A stretch of 64,000 bases of DNA from Microvirga sp. VF16 (GCF_016864375.1 NZ_CP069356.1:1054001-1118000), one strand, 5' to 3'; positions 45,785 to 55,416 are shown, numbered from the stretch's first letter. Made by a program: numbers and translations. Notes: generated by a model not told the origin, from the letters alone.

Positions 45785-46629
45785 CCGGCCTGCTCGACAC
45801 GCTCATCTTGCCCCTCACCTTTCCGTTCATGCGGGAAGCCCTTGTGATCGCCATGCTCGTCGCGGCGCCAGCGGCACTGCTGTCGTGCTTCCTGGTGCTC
45901 AAGGGCTGGTCGCTCATGGGGGATGCGATCTCGCATGCGGTGCTGCCCGGTGTTGTCCTGTCCTATATTGCCGGCCTTCCCTTGGCGGTGGGCGCCTTCG
46001 CGTCCGGCATGACCTGCGCGCTCGCCACTGGCTATTTGAAGGAGAATAGCCGCATCAAGGAGGACACGGTCATGGGCATTGTGTTCTCCGGCATGTTCGG
46101 CCTCGGCATCGTGCTCTACACCAAGGTGGAGACGGAGGTGCATCTCGACCACATCCTCTTTGGTGACATGCTCGGCGTGGGTTGGCCGGATCTGGTACAG
46201 AGCGGGATCATCGCCGCGGTCGTTTTGGCCATCATTGCCATGAAGTGGCGGGATCTGCTGCTCCATGCGTTCGATCCGCAGCAGGCCCAAGCTATGGGCC
46301 TGCCGGTGCGGCTTCTCCACTATGGCTTCCTGTCCCTGCTCTCCCTGACGGTTGTGGGCGCATTGACCGCGACCGGCATCATTCTGACCATTGCCCTGCT
46401 GATCACGCCGGGCGCCGTGGCGTTTCTCCTGACGAAGCGGTTCGGGACGATGCTGGTCGTGTCGGTGTTGGTTGCCGCGGTGGCATCCTTCACCGGTGTC
46501 TATGTCAGCTTCTTCATCGACAGCGCCCCCGCCCCGACCATCGTTCTGCTCATGGCTGGCACCTTCGTTGCGGCCTTCGTTCGTCAGCATGGCTTCAGCA
46601 TTCGGCGGAGTGTCCACGATGCGGAGTGA
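45781..46629 (+). CDS. sitD: manganese/iron ABC transporter permease
   Basis: 282-aa ABC-3 permease related to SitC: LKGWSLMGDAISHAVLPGVV and IALLITPGAVAFLLTKRFGT. Last gene of the operon; the stop is only 17 bp before an IS6 left end, so any original downstream sequence or terminator has been displaced. Confidence 0.95.
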   Translation: MTGLLDTLILPLTFPFMREALVIAMLVAAPAALLSCFLVLKGWSLMGDAISHAVLPGVVLSYIAGLPLAVGAFASGMTCALATGYLKENSRIKEDTVMGIVFSGMFGLGIVLYTKVETEVHLDHILFGDMLGVGWPDLVQSGIIAAVVLAIIAMKWRDLLLHAFDPQQAQAMGLPVRLLHYGFLSLLSLTVVGALTATGIILTIALLITPGAVAFLLTKRFGTMLVVSVLVAAVASFTGVYVSFFIDSAPAPTIVLLMAGTFVAAFVRQHGFSIRRSVHDAE

Positions 46630-46645
46630 CGGTCCCACCTGCGCA

Positions 46646-47480
46646 GGTTCCGTTGCAAACCCTGACATAGGTTAAGAGACGGCCGGACGTGGCCTCTGGT
46701 CAGGCAGTAGCGCTGAAGAGAGCAGCAATGAAGTCACTCTGAGCCTTCATGTCATTCGCAGGCACGCAGGCCACCTGACCCTTGGGGATCATCGCCATCA
46801 CCTCATAGCCGGCAACTGCAAGGCAGTTTGAAAGCTCTTGAAGCCCAAACCTGGCCGGACCAAGCGCTTGATGCGCCGGCGGTCCTGCTCGACGATATTA
46901 TTCAGAATTTTCACCTGCCGGACTTTGGCAAAGCGCCAAAGCGGCCCCTCCCGCTTCATGGCTTTTGTCGCGATGGGGTAAGCGGCGTTCTTGTTGATCG
47001 TGATGGTCCGCGGACTGCCTGTATGTGACTGCTTCAGAGCTTTCCGGAAGAACCGTCGGGCTGCCGCGGCATCCCGCTGGGGCGAAAGCAGAAAGTCGAT
47101 TGTCTGCCCGGTCGCATCAACGGCGCGGTACAGGTACACCCACTCGCCTTTGACCCGAATATATGTCTCATCCACGCGCCATGAGCCGTTCGTTGGACGC
47201 AGATGCGGTCGGATGCGCTTCTCGAGCTCTGGAGCGTAGGCCTGGATCCAGCGAAACAACGTCGTGTGATCAACGCGGACACCGCGATCCGCCAGCATGC
47301 ACTCAAGGTCGCGATAGCTGATCGGGAATTGCAGGTACCAACGCACCGCCCACAGGATGACCACCGCCGTAAATTGCCGGCCCTTGAACGGGTTTTTGTT
47401 ATTTCGCTTCACCGCCAGCCCCTCTCAGCCCGCTCCTGTCGTAGCTCGGGCCGAGCAAGCTTCAAAGCTGCAACAGAACC
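46646..47480 (-). mobile_element. IS6-family element (835 bp), defective
   Basis: Terminal repeats GGTTCCGTTGCA at 46646 and inverted GGTTCTGTTGCA ending at 47480. Closely related to 30675-31512 along its length. Flanking octamers CCTGCGCA and TCCTCATC differ, so no target duplication. Confidence 0.85.
46700..47412 (-). pseudogene. IS6-family transposase, frameshifted near the C-terminus
   Basis: Starts MKRNNKNPFKGRQFTAVVIL and keeps all three catalytic residues (WRVDETYI, TINKNAAY where the second Asp is Asn, NNIVEQDRRR). Near 46815 four bases are missing relative to the 30.7-kb copy, giving an early stop at 46798 after LQLPAMR. The second catalytic position reads N-K instead of D-K, a further sign of decay. 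Confidence 0.85.
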
Positions 47481-47726
47481 TCCTCATCTACCTGGCAACG
47501 GCGGGTGAGGAGGCTTTCGCATCCTAGGCCGCGGCCTTTCGGCAGTTCATCAGCATCTGCGAGCTCCCGATCTGGCTATCGGACGGCCCTCCCCTGCCCT
47601 CGGTCGCAGCTCTCTCTGGGTGGATCGCTGCGCACCACCGGCTTGAAGGCGGAACCTTAGCTGTTATCGACCGTCATCCTTGTGCGGCGCCTCAACCCAG
47701 GCTTGAACAACATCGGAGGCTGATCG

Positions 47727-48299
47727 ATGCGCAGAGCAATCTGGCCCGTGATCTCACTGCTCGCAGGCATCATCCTGGCCGGTCCTGCGGTGGCTGAAGT
47801 GTCGATCGTGGTTGACAAGACGACACAGCGCATGACTGTGTCTGTCAACGGGCAGCAGCGCTATTCCTGGCCGGTATCGACGGGCACCGCCGATTACTCC
47901 ACACCAGTCGGCACCTTCACGCCGTCACGGCTGGCCAGGGTGCATTACTCACGGGAATGGGACAACGCACCCATGCCGCACTCGATCTTCTTCACCGATG
48001 CGGGCCATGCCATTCACGGCAGCCGTGCCACGAACTATCTCGGGGCCCCAGCCTCGCACGGCTGCGTGCGGCTGGCACCCAGAGAGGCGAGGATTCTCTT
48101 CGATCTCATCATGCTGGAAGGAGCCGAGAACACGCGAGTCGAGATCACGGGGATGGATCCGATCGGCACAGGACTGGCAGTCGGGTCGGGTGCGGGAGGT
48201 GACTACAGCCGCCTGACCGGCTTCGACCCGCTGACAGTCGGGATCATGGCCGGCGGTAGCGTGCGTCACTCTCGATCTGAGATCAGCAGAAATCCGTGA
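47727..48299 (+). CDS. L,D-transpeptidase (YkuD domain)
   Basis: 190-aa periplasmic L,D-transpeptidase. Signal peptide to about residue 23, then a YkuD domain with STPVGTFTP, H97 in HAIHGSR and the catalytic motif SHGCVRL with C113. It would crosslink peptidoglycan or attach proteins to it. The basic tail after about residue 155 is unusual and low-complexity. Confidence 0.92.
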   Translation: MRRAIWPVISLLAGIILAGPAVAEVSIVVDKTTQRMTVSVNGQQRYSWPVSTGTADYSTPVGTFTPSRLARVHYSREWDNAPMPHSIFFTDAGHAIHGSRATNYLGAPASHGCVRLAPREARILFDLIMLEGAENTRVEITGMDPIGTGLAVGSGAGGDYSRLTGFDPLTVGIMAGGSVRHSRSEISRNP

Positions 48300-48518
48300 G
48301 ACGGCTGGCCGACCGTAACAACAGAGCGGCTGTGCCGAGCGGGTGCCACACGCCAGATCAGCAGATGCCTATCCAGCGAGCTCCGGCTGAGGATCTTCTT
48401 GGGCATGACCTAAGCCCCTCACCGTTTGTTAACCCTGCTTCACAACAGCTCTCTTCGACCGGGAGCCTCGATCAGCTGGAGGGGTTTGCTCAGGAGTCAG
48501 TTTATCAAGGATGATCCA

Positions 48519-48875
48519 ATGATCAGGACCGCTCTCTGCCTCACGGGTCTTGTTGCCCTATTGACGACTGCGGGATGGCCGCCTGCCGGGGCTGCCAGTT
48601 TCGACTGCACAAAAGCCGAAGCTGCTGACGAGAAGGCAGTTTGTGCCGATCGCCAGCTGAACGACGAGGATGTCGAGATGGCAGTCCTCAACACCCAGCT
48701 CAAGCCGTTGCTTGGCATGGGCGCCCGCGGTGACATGGAGGATGAACAGGCTGCCTGGCTCAAACGGCGGGCGGCCTGTGGAGCCGACCGAGCCTACTTA
48801 GGCAAAGCCTATCAGGAGCGCGTCCAGCAGCTGAGAGGCGGCTTTGAGGCTCTCGCCAAGCGTGGCCCTTACTGA
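48519..48875 (+). CDS. LprI-like (DUF1311) secreted protein
   Basis: 118-aa protein with signal peptide (MIRTALCLTGLVALLTTAGW to GAAS). An LprI-type domain follows: SFDCTKAEAADEKAVCADRQ, ALNDED-like LNDEDVEM and the QAAWLKRRAACGAD motif with paired cysteines. Relatives bind or inhibit lysozyme-like enzymes. Start at 48519 behind AAGGA. Confidence 0.82.
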   Translation: MIRTALCLTGLVALLTTAGWPPAGAASFDCTKAEAADEKAVCADRQLNDEDVEMAVLNTQLKPLLGMGARGDMEDEQAAWLKRRAACGADRAYLGKAYQERVQQLRGGFEALAKRGPY

Positions 48876-49457
48876 CTGCGGTCAATGAGGAACATCTAGC
48901 GTGGTGACCCGCATTCAGACCTGAGCATTGCAACAGCTCCGGCCACACGGCACACAGCGGATGAGAGCGGGTGTCCGTGCGCCCGTTCCAGAAACGGCCG
49001 CCCACGACTCTGCGTAGTTTGAGGGTTCCCGCGTCTGAGCCTCTAAAGCCAAGGACGAGGCACCCCTTCGAGTTTATCGGCCACGGCTGTCATTTTGCAC
49101 TTCGTGATGGGGCTGGGCGATGTGGATGCCGATTTGTGCACTTCATGTGAGATTGAGGAGAGCGCAAGTCTCATATGAAGTGCAAATAAAAGCAGGGCTC
49201 CTTAGTTACCTGCGGACTTCCATGTCCCGCATATCCGCTCGGGAGATGCCTCGGGCCAGCGGAGCCTTGCGGATCCACGATGTGAGTTTCGTCACGCGTT
49301 GTCAAACGGCATGTACAGCCGATCAGCCTTCATGAAATCAGTCGAGACAACAGCTTGACCGCAGCCACAGATAGGCCCTGATGCTTGGCTGTGCTATCAT
49401 TGGATGCGAGTTGGTGCCACCCGGAGCCATCCCGCACCTTGCCAAGAGGAGGCGTGC
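48876..49457. other. non-coding interval with inverted repeats
   Basis: About 580 bp between the LprI-like and universal stress genes. Holds the repeat cluster at 49092-49190 and the AGAGGAGG site of the next gene; no credible gene seen. Confidence 0.5.
49092..49190. repeat. three copies of a TTTGCACTTC motif, two forming a long hairpin
   Basis: ATTTTGCACTTCGTG (49092) and ATTTGTGCACTTCATGTGAG (49132) are direct; CTCATATGAAGTGCAAAT (about 49171-49188) is inverted. The last two pair over about 20 bp with an 11-base loop. Repeated ends of this kind occur in IS21-type elements, so a decayed insertion end is one reading; a regulator site array is another. Confidence 0.5.
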
Positions 49458-50276
49458 ATGCCCCTCAAAGACCTGCTGCTCGTGATTGGCAAAGACACTG
49501 AAGCCGGCGAGCGCTATGCCCTCGAACTCGCTCGGACCAATGGGGCGTCCGTGACGGTCACCTCGTCCGGAGCTGCTCCCAGCCTGCCTGCCTTTATCCG
49601 CTCGGAAATGCCGAGTGATCTCCTGGAGCACATGCGGGAGGATGTGGAGACCAGGGCCCGAGCCGCTCTAGAGGCCTTCTCGGAGAGAGCCAAGCAGATG
49701 GGCATGGCGGTCGAGACGGTGATGCTTGACCTCTCCACCGGTGATGCGGACACCGAGGTCAGCCGTCTGGCCCGGTATTTCGATGCCACCGTGCTCCAGC
49801 AACCTGATCCTGCGGGTACAAAGACCGCCGACCTCATCGAAGCGATTCTGTTCGGATCAGGGCGACCGGTGTTGATCGTTCCCTCCCACCAAGGACACTC
49901 ACAGCTCAAAAGAATCCTCATCGCATGGGATGAGGGGCGCCCCGCTGCCCGCGCTGTTGCCGATGCCTTGCCCCTGCTCGCCATCGCCGAGCGGATCGAA
50001 GTTGTGACTGTCGGCGACCACGGCCGCGACCGAAATCGGCACAGCAGTCACCTGGTGCGTCATCTGGCTCGACACGACATCGAGGCTCAGATGACGAGTC
50101 TGGCAGCCGACCGGGGGAGTGTCGCCAGCACGCTGCTGGCCCATGCCGTCGATGTGCAGGCCGATCTGATCGTGATGGGCGGCTATGGTCATTCGCGGCT
50201 GCGGGAAATCGTGATGGGCGGCACGACCCGCAGGATCCTTCAAACCATGACGGTGCCGGTGCTGATGGCCCATTGA
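49458..50276 (+). CDS. universal stress protein, two UspA domains
   Basis: 272-aa tandem UspA protein. The first half (MPLKDLLLVIGKDTEAGERY) is degenerate. The second (LKRILIAWDEGRPAARAVAD) ends with the ATP-binding pattern MGGYGHSRLREIVMGGTTRR. Start at 49458 behind AGAGGAGG. Cytoplasmic stress protein; no operon partner seen. Confidence 0.9.
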   Translation: MPLKDLLLVIGKDTEAGERYALELARTNGASVTVTSSGAAPSLPAFIRSEMPSDLLEHMREDVETRARAALEAFSERAKQMGMAVETVMLDLSTGDADTEVSRLARYFDATVLQQPDPAGTKTADLIEAILFGSGRPVLIVPSHQGHSQLKRILIAWDEGRPAARAVADALPLLAIAERIEVVTVGDHGRDRNRHSSHLVRHLARHDIEAQMTSLAADRGSVASTLLAHAVDVQADLIVMGGYGHSRLREIVMGGTTRRILQTMTVPVLMAH

Positions 50277-50393
50277 GCTTACTATTCGGAAACGCCCCTG
50301 CCCGTTCCATACTTGTTTGGTGGAGACGGCGCGCCCGTCATCCTTTGGATTGAGGATGCGGAGGTATCATCCTCGGCGATATCGAGATTTGTG

Positions 50394-50846
50394 ATGGCAT
50401 CAACCGCGAGGAAACCAGTGGCCGAGACACCTGTGACCTTCATCGATGTTTACCGCATTCACGCGCAGGACGCTCGTGAGCTTGCTGATATGAAGCTGAG
50501 GCTCATTGGGATAAAGCTGTACATCCATGAGGCTGCCCCCTTGATACGGTGGTCCATAGCCGACCTTGCGGAGACGATCACCAAGCAGCCTCTGATCAGA
50601 ACGCAAAACTACATCGTCGCTATTCACGGTCATGAGATAAGCCGCGAGGTGGTTAAGCTCGCACAGAGAGAGGACGGGATCAAGGTGACCAGTGACGTGC
50701 TTGGATTCGGGACCTGTCGGGCGCAAACCCAATACTGCCCTCGCCCGGACCGGATGCTTGATCGATATCTCAACAGCAGCGAGTGCATCATTAACTCTGG
50801 TTTCTTCATACCCCACCCGCTATTCGAAACGGCTGAGTTGAGTTGA
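50394..50846 (+). CDS. hypothetical protein
   Basis: 150-aa frame from the first ATG; no family recognised. It has an alpha/beta look (KLRLIGIKLYIHEAAPLIRW, TQNYIVAIHGHEISREVVKL) and four cysteines or so near the end. A 138-aa frame runs opposite at 50400-50816; the plus strand is preferred on residue composition only. Confidence 0.4.
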   Translation: MASTARKPVAETPVTFIDVYRIHAQDARELADMKLRLIGIKLYIHEAAPLIRWSIADLAETITKQPLIRTQNYIVAIHGHEISREVVKLAQREDGIKVTSDVLGFGTCRAQTQYCPRPDRMLDRYLNSSECIINSGFFIPHPLFETAELS

Positions 50847-50888
50847 TGGCTCAAGACGGTCAAGTTGCCGAAAGGGAGGTTATGCGTG

Positions 50889-51133
50889 ATGTCAGATCCG
50901 CAACAGCCGGACGTTCCTTCTCCGCCATCTCCGCAGCCTGACACGCCAGCACCTAGTCCTAATCCTGTCCTACCACCTGCTAGCCCGCCTGGCTTGCCGG
51001 GGAATGAGGAGCCTGAGGCCTCCCGCCAACCACGCCCGCTGAAGTGCCCAACGGAGAGCCGTTAGGTGTGCCTCCAACGACGCCTCGGGAGGTGCCAACC
51101 AGGACACCATCATTCCCGCAGCCACGGGCTTGA
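50889..51133 (+). pseudogene. small Pro-rich protein gene, frameshifted
   Basis: Starts MSDPQQPDVPSPPSPQPDTP behind GGGAGG and continues Pro-rich to EPEAS. At about 51025 the Pro-rich pattern moves one frame over (PPTTPAEVPNGEPLGVPPTT, PREVPTRTPSFPQPRA, stop at 51131), while the original frame stops at 51063. A one-base indel explains both. Function unknown. Confidence 0.55.
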
Positions 51134-51195
51134 GCGTAGCCGCATCCCCCGCCCCCGTCAGCGGAGAGTGGGGTGTGGTGGAGCGCTGTTGACTG

Positions 51196-51519
51196 TTAGT
51201 GAACCTGCCCGGGGCGGAACAGGATCTTCCAGGGGTAGAGCAGGATTTTGCCCAGCATAGTGCGATGATCCTGTTCGGCTTCCCAGGCCCACTTGGACTG
51301 CACCACAATTAACTCACTCAAGCGTTTGCACGACGTGAGCTCGTCAATGGCGCGTGCATTCCTCTGCCAACAATGAGCTAGAAATTCAACGATATCCCGT
51401 TGGTACTCATGTTCAGTCGACCAGCTGGTCGCCGTTTCGATGGCTCGAGTTCCCACGGGCGAGCTTGCGTTGCCACTTGCTACATTCCTCTTGGGGCGGC
51501 TGACTGTCTCCATGAGCAT
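51196..51519 (-). CDS. phasin-like protein
   Basis: 107-aa helical protein. The middle resembles a phasin domain (EYQRDIVEFLAHCWQRNARA, LSELIVVQSKWAWEAEQDH), which coats polyhydroxyalkanoate granules. Start at ATG 51519 with GGAGG five bases upstream. Short for the family; assignment tentative. Confidence 0.5.
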   Translation of the reverse strand: MLMETVSRPKRNVASGNASSPVGTRAIETATSWSTEHEYQRDIVEFLAHCWQRNARAIDELTSCKRLSELIVVQSKWAWEAEQDHRTMLGKILLYPWKILFRPGQVH

Positions 51520-51722
51520 TTCGGCCTCCAAGAATTCACAACAGCAGATACTATTTTATGCCAGCACTCCCCTTTTCGATGAGGGTATTGGCGATTAATC
51601 CAAAGCAACAGGTTATTCGGCTGAGGGATTAATCCTCTTGGATACATGAAAGTCCGCTGTATAAGCTGGCATGTTTTTCTTTCTGAGTGTTCGGAGCCGC
51701 ACCCGCGTCGGCGGAAGGCGGG

Positions 51723-51917
51723 ATGTGGTGGAGTGACGAGAGTGCGTCGAAGACACCTAAGGGGCTCGTATGGGCGCGGATGGCTGCTCTGGATCCCGCA
51801 ACAGTCTCAACGGTGGACGAACTGGACCATGCCCTCGAAGAGAGATTGGAAACAGGCCACAGCATCGGCCTTTCCCTCATCCTCGACGTCCTGCACATGA
51901 ACGAGGGCAAGGCATAA
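51723..51917 (+). CDS. small hypothetical protein
   Basis: 64-aa frame (MWWSDESASKTPKGLVWARM) with a helical acidic middle and GLSLILDVLHMNEGKA. Start at 51723 with GGAAGGCGGG directly before it. No family recognised. Confidence 0.4.
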   Translation: MWWSDESASKTPKGLVWARMAALDPATVSTVDELDHALEERLETGHSIGLSLILDVLHMNEGKA

Positions 51918-52045
51918 AGCATTTCGTTAAATAGTTCTGAGCATTCTCTCTTTGGGCGGCATCACGCAAAGGCAGTTTACCCCGACTGAAACTCTGCTCC
52001 CGCCCCGAGTGGGGCATCTTATTCCTCTAAGGCGCGGAGAGAAGG

Positions 52046-52329
52046 ATGTTCACTCACAAACAGATTTGGGCTGCCATTGATGCCATTGCCGAGGCGCAAG
52101 GGATGTCGGTTTCTGCTCTGGCGAAAAGCGCCGGCTTGGATGCGACGACATTCAATCGCTCTAAGCGGCTTAGTTCCCATGTCGCGAACGATGGCCATCA
52201 ACTGAATCTCTCGCCAAGGTGCTCAAGGCTGCCAATCTGGATCTGAGAGCCTTAGCTGACATCATCGAAACCGTTCCGGACGAGAAAGCCGGGGAGGCAC
52301 AACCTCCCGAGCCGGTGACGCGAACCTGA
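52046..52329 (+). pseudogene. XRE-type HTH regulator, frameshifted
   Basis: Begins MFTHKQIWAAIDAIAEAQGM with HTH residues SALAKSAGLDATTFNRSKR. After RLSS the family frame continues as RERWPSTESLAKVLKAANLD, LRALADIIETV to a stop at 52327. The original frame ends at 52246. A one-base change near 52170-52180 breaks the gene in the middle of the HTH/support region. Confidence 0.75.
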
Positions 52330-52622
52330 TAGCAGAGGGCCTTGCCCTTCCTGGCGTGACCATGGGAATCCGCAAGCATCACTGGCCCGGAGAGAGGCAC
52401 AGGTCGTTTACGCCCTTCGGCCATACACAATGCAAGGCTATGGTGCGTATCAAGCCTTCCACAGAACGCTGTTCGGCTCTACCCGTGCGCGGGATTTAGC
52501 TTGCTCGATAGCATTCCGCTGCTGCGGCCTACCCATTAAGACGAGCTCATTATCCTACATTTGCTCTTTAATCCTAACATTAGAAGTATAGGCTAAGTGC
52601 TTGTGCATCGGCGTAGAGTTGA
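52330..52622. other. AT-richer intergenic region
   Basis: About 290 bp without a gene; the last ~80 bp before the Crp gene are AT-rich and could carry its promoter. Confidence 0.4.
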
Positions 52623-53344
52623 ATGACGGCCGGCTATCCCAAAAACCGCCTTCTAGCGACCTTGAGTTCAGAAGACCTCAACCGCTTGGAGCCTTACCTT
52701 GACCAGGTGGACCTGCCACGGGGAATGGAACTCGCCCATCAAGGTGAACAACTTCAACATATCTATTTTCCTCAAACGGCCATTGTTTCGCTCGTTCGGG
52801 ATATGGTTGATGGCCGGGTTGTCGAGATGGCGACGTTCGGCCGTGAGGGCATGGTTGGCCTGTCGTTTGGTGGCATCCCGCTCGCCTCCTTTGGACGCTA
52901 TTTCGTCCAGATCCCTGGAGCAGCCTTGCGCATGGATGCTGAGAGGATGGGCAAGGTAGTTGCTGCTTGGCCAGGCATTCAACACATGATCCTGAGGTAC
53001 ACTGAAGTGTTGATGGCACTTACCCTCCAGTCGGTGGCCTGCAATGCCGTTCATAGTGTTGAAGCCCGCTGTTGCCGCTGATCATCGCCTCAAGTGACAG
53101 GACCGGCCGCGAAGATGTGCCTCTCACACACGAGTATCTGGCTGAGATGCTGGGCGTTCAGCGGTCAACGGTGAGCGCAATCACCAGGGCTCTCCAGGAC
53201 AATGGCCTGATCCACCAAGGGCGAGGGAAAATCACAATCCTCGACCGTCCTCGCCTCGAAAGTGCGGCATGTGAGTGTTACCGCATTCTGCGCGCGAAGT
53301 ACTTACAACTCTTGCCGCTCGCACCACCAGAGCCGGAGGAGTAG
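52623..53344 (+). pseudogene. Crp/Fnr-family regulator, frameshifted between domains
   Basis: Residues 1-150 are a cNMP-binding-like domain (LEPYLDQVDLPRGMELAHQG, HIYFPQTAIVSLVRDM) ending HSVEARCCR and a stop at 53079. The winged HTH follows in another frame (TGREDVPLTHEYLAEMLGVQ, RSTVSAITRALQDNGLI) to a stop at 53342. The expected Trp after CCR is lost with one base. The HTH frame has its own ATG-like start (TTG 53072), so a separate small DNA-binding product is conceivable. Confidence 0.85.
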
Positions 53345-53530
53345 GTACGTTGCATGCTCTCGGCCTTACCCTGATTATGACTACTTCGTCCTTGGAGCGC
53401 ATCAGGTTTTGTATTGCGGGCAGCCGTGGAGACGCGCATCCTCTATTCTTAGATGCCAGTCCAGCCGGCAGGCAGCGCGGAGGCGTATCAAAGTTAAGTC
53501 CCTGCTAACAAATGCCAAAGAACTTAAGTA

Positions 53531-54664
53531 ATGTCTGATGCTAATATAGCAGCAATCGAAACGCCAGCTCGGCCAATCACAGGAAAGACGGTTGTCAAGG
53601 AGACCCTTGCGAGGATCGCAATCGATTATTATTGGTTATTTACTGGCATTAGCCTCAGTTTAATTGTATATTATACGCACTACTGTCATATGAATTATCC
53701 GCTCACCTGCGAGACGAAGTGGCCGGCGCCGATTGAAATTTCCTTTTATCCAATGTTTATTATAGTTGGTGGTCTCACCAAGTCCTTTCTGTTCAAAAGG
53801 GTTCCTGGTGTTTTTTCCCGCTTGCGCGAAACCGGCGCTTTGGACGAACGGGCGGCGCAGCAATTAGCGGAGGATTTCACACGTCGCCTGAATCATCCTG
53901 TTGGAACCATCATGGGTATTGCGTGTGGGCTCGGCGTTTATTGGTTTTATTGGCTTCGATGGCCGGATCTGGGGAACATGCGGCTCGATCTCGCCCTCGC
54001 TTGGACGACCTTGGTGGCTATTGATATATTGTTGGGATATGCCGCGGGTGTAGCCGCTTGGAAAGCTCTGGTTACCGGGTGGGAATTCCGGCAGTTGGGA
54101 CAAAAACGTGCTTTGAAGATTCGGCCCTTCTTCCCGGATGGATGTGCGGGATTGGGCGCCATCGGGCGCTTGTTCCTCTTCCTCTCCTTGATCCTCGTTG
54201 CCGTCGGTGTGTACTTGAGTGGCTGGCTTCTGGTCTTCTACGGGACAAGCGGCAGAAGTGACCATGGCGCCCAGGTTTTCGCGTCCGTCTTCGCCGGCAG
54301 CTTGATCGGGATAGTGCTTCTGAGTATCGGGGCTTTCGCTGTTCCTCTCCTTAGTATCCATCGCTTCATGGAGGAAGACACCGCGGTCTATGAAGCCCAA
54401 GGGCACGCGTTAGCCAGACGGATCGCCGATCTTGAGGAGACGCTCCTCGCGTCTGGGGCGGACACCGACCATAAGGAACTGGCGGCCCGCCTTGCGCAGA
54501 TTGAGTCATTGCGCGGCACTTATCTCCATCAGCGAACCATCCCCACTTGGCCAATCGATTTTGTAACACTCGGGAAATTTGCGGGTGCACAGGGCGCTCT
54601 ATTGATCAGCACCGTGATGTCGTTGCTGGATATGTGGAAGAAGATTGAGGGCGTTTATGGATAA
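53531..54664 (+). CDS. polytopic membrane protein of unknown function
   Basis: 377-aa protein with about six TM segments (near residues 32-55, 72-90, 122-143, 155-178, 210-233, 255-282). A long cytosolic helix with coiled-coil character (HALARRIADLEETLLASGAD, ELAARLAQIESLRGTYLHQR) precedes a last hydrophobic stretch. The loop motif FFPDGCAGLGAIGRL before TM5 looks conserved-like. The first 90 codons are AT-rich compared with neighbours, suggesting transfer. No function assigned. Confidence 0.7.
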   Translation: MSDANIAAIETPARPITGKTVVKETLARIAIDYYWLFTGISLSLIVYYTHYCHMNYPLTCETKWPAPIEISFYPMFIIVGGLTKSFLFKRVPGVFSRLRETGALDERAAQQLAEDFTRRLNHPVGTIMGIACGLGVYWFYWLRWPDLGNMRLDLALAWTTLVAIDILLGYAAGVAAWKALVTGWEFRQLGQKRALKIRPFFPDGCAGLGAIGRLFLFLSLILVAVGVYLSGWLLVFYGTSGRSDHGAQVFASVFAGSLIGIVLLSIGAFAVPLLSIHRFMEEDTAVYEAQGHALARRIADLEETLLASGADTDHKELAARLAQIESLRGTYLHQRTIPTWPIDFVTLGKFAGAQGALLISTVMSLLDMWKKIEGVYG

Positions 54665-55416
54665 CGATCAAAGCACTACACGGAGGGCGGCAGGTGCTGG
54701 ACTCCTCGCTTGCTAGATCCGCAGTTCATCAATGTAATCGGGAGTATGAGGAAGTGTCGGGCGTTTAGGCTGCGCGTTCCAGGCGATCCCAGAACCTGTT
54801 TCGGACGATTGCGATGCGTACGAGCAGCACCGTTCCGAACTAGCCTTGGATCACAACTGTTACCGGACATTAACGACTGCCATGATTGTCGTCGGCAGCC
54901 TGATTGCGACCTTCTACGATTCAGAACCGATGAGCGGCAATCAAGTGATGAACATCGGCGCCGCGGCTCCAGCGATCATCGCTGCATTAGCTGCCGAACC
55001 GCGCGACCCTGAGGGCGAGACGCGCAAGTTTGATGGATCGACCCCACTCCAAAGCCGCCTTCGTCACTTCCTTGCATTCGGCTGAACACTACACAGCCAA
55101 TCCGCTGCGGAAGCGGCTCTAGAAATTTGAGCCGAGTTCCACACCAAGGACGCTTTGAGGAGCCGCACCGATCTCCGACGGGCATCGTGAGCCTGGATGG
55201 CGCCCGTCACGCCTCGGCCCGTATCACCAAACTGTGTGACTGCCAAAATAATGAGGGCGGCCACATCAAGGCTGAACCCACCCCAACTGAGTAATCAAGA
55301 AGCTACCGAGCATCAGGTGAGTATAATCCTCATCAGAGTTTCAGCATATTTACATCGTACTTCTTGTCCAAAACATACCCTCATTTTAAGGTTGATGCGA
55401 TGGCGGAGGCACACGC
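54665..55416. other. gene-poor interval
   Basis: About 750 bp. A 79-aa frame at 54846-55085 (MDHNCYRTLTTAMIVVGSLI) has one hydrophobic segment but no ribosome site or family. CTGGATGGCGCCCGT at 55195 matches the IS110 left-end core seen at 27260. The rest appears non-coding. Confidence 0.4.

Noticed and set aside
50400..50816. 138-aa minus-strand frame opposite the hypothetical gene at 50394
   Set aside because: No family or ribosome site; the plus strand is slightly more protein-like, but neither is certain.
55195..55209. Another IS110 end (CTGGATGGCGCCCGT)
   Set aside because: The match to the left end at 27260 stops after 15 bp; too short to claim an element.
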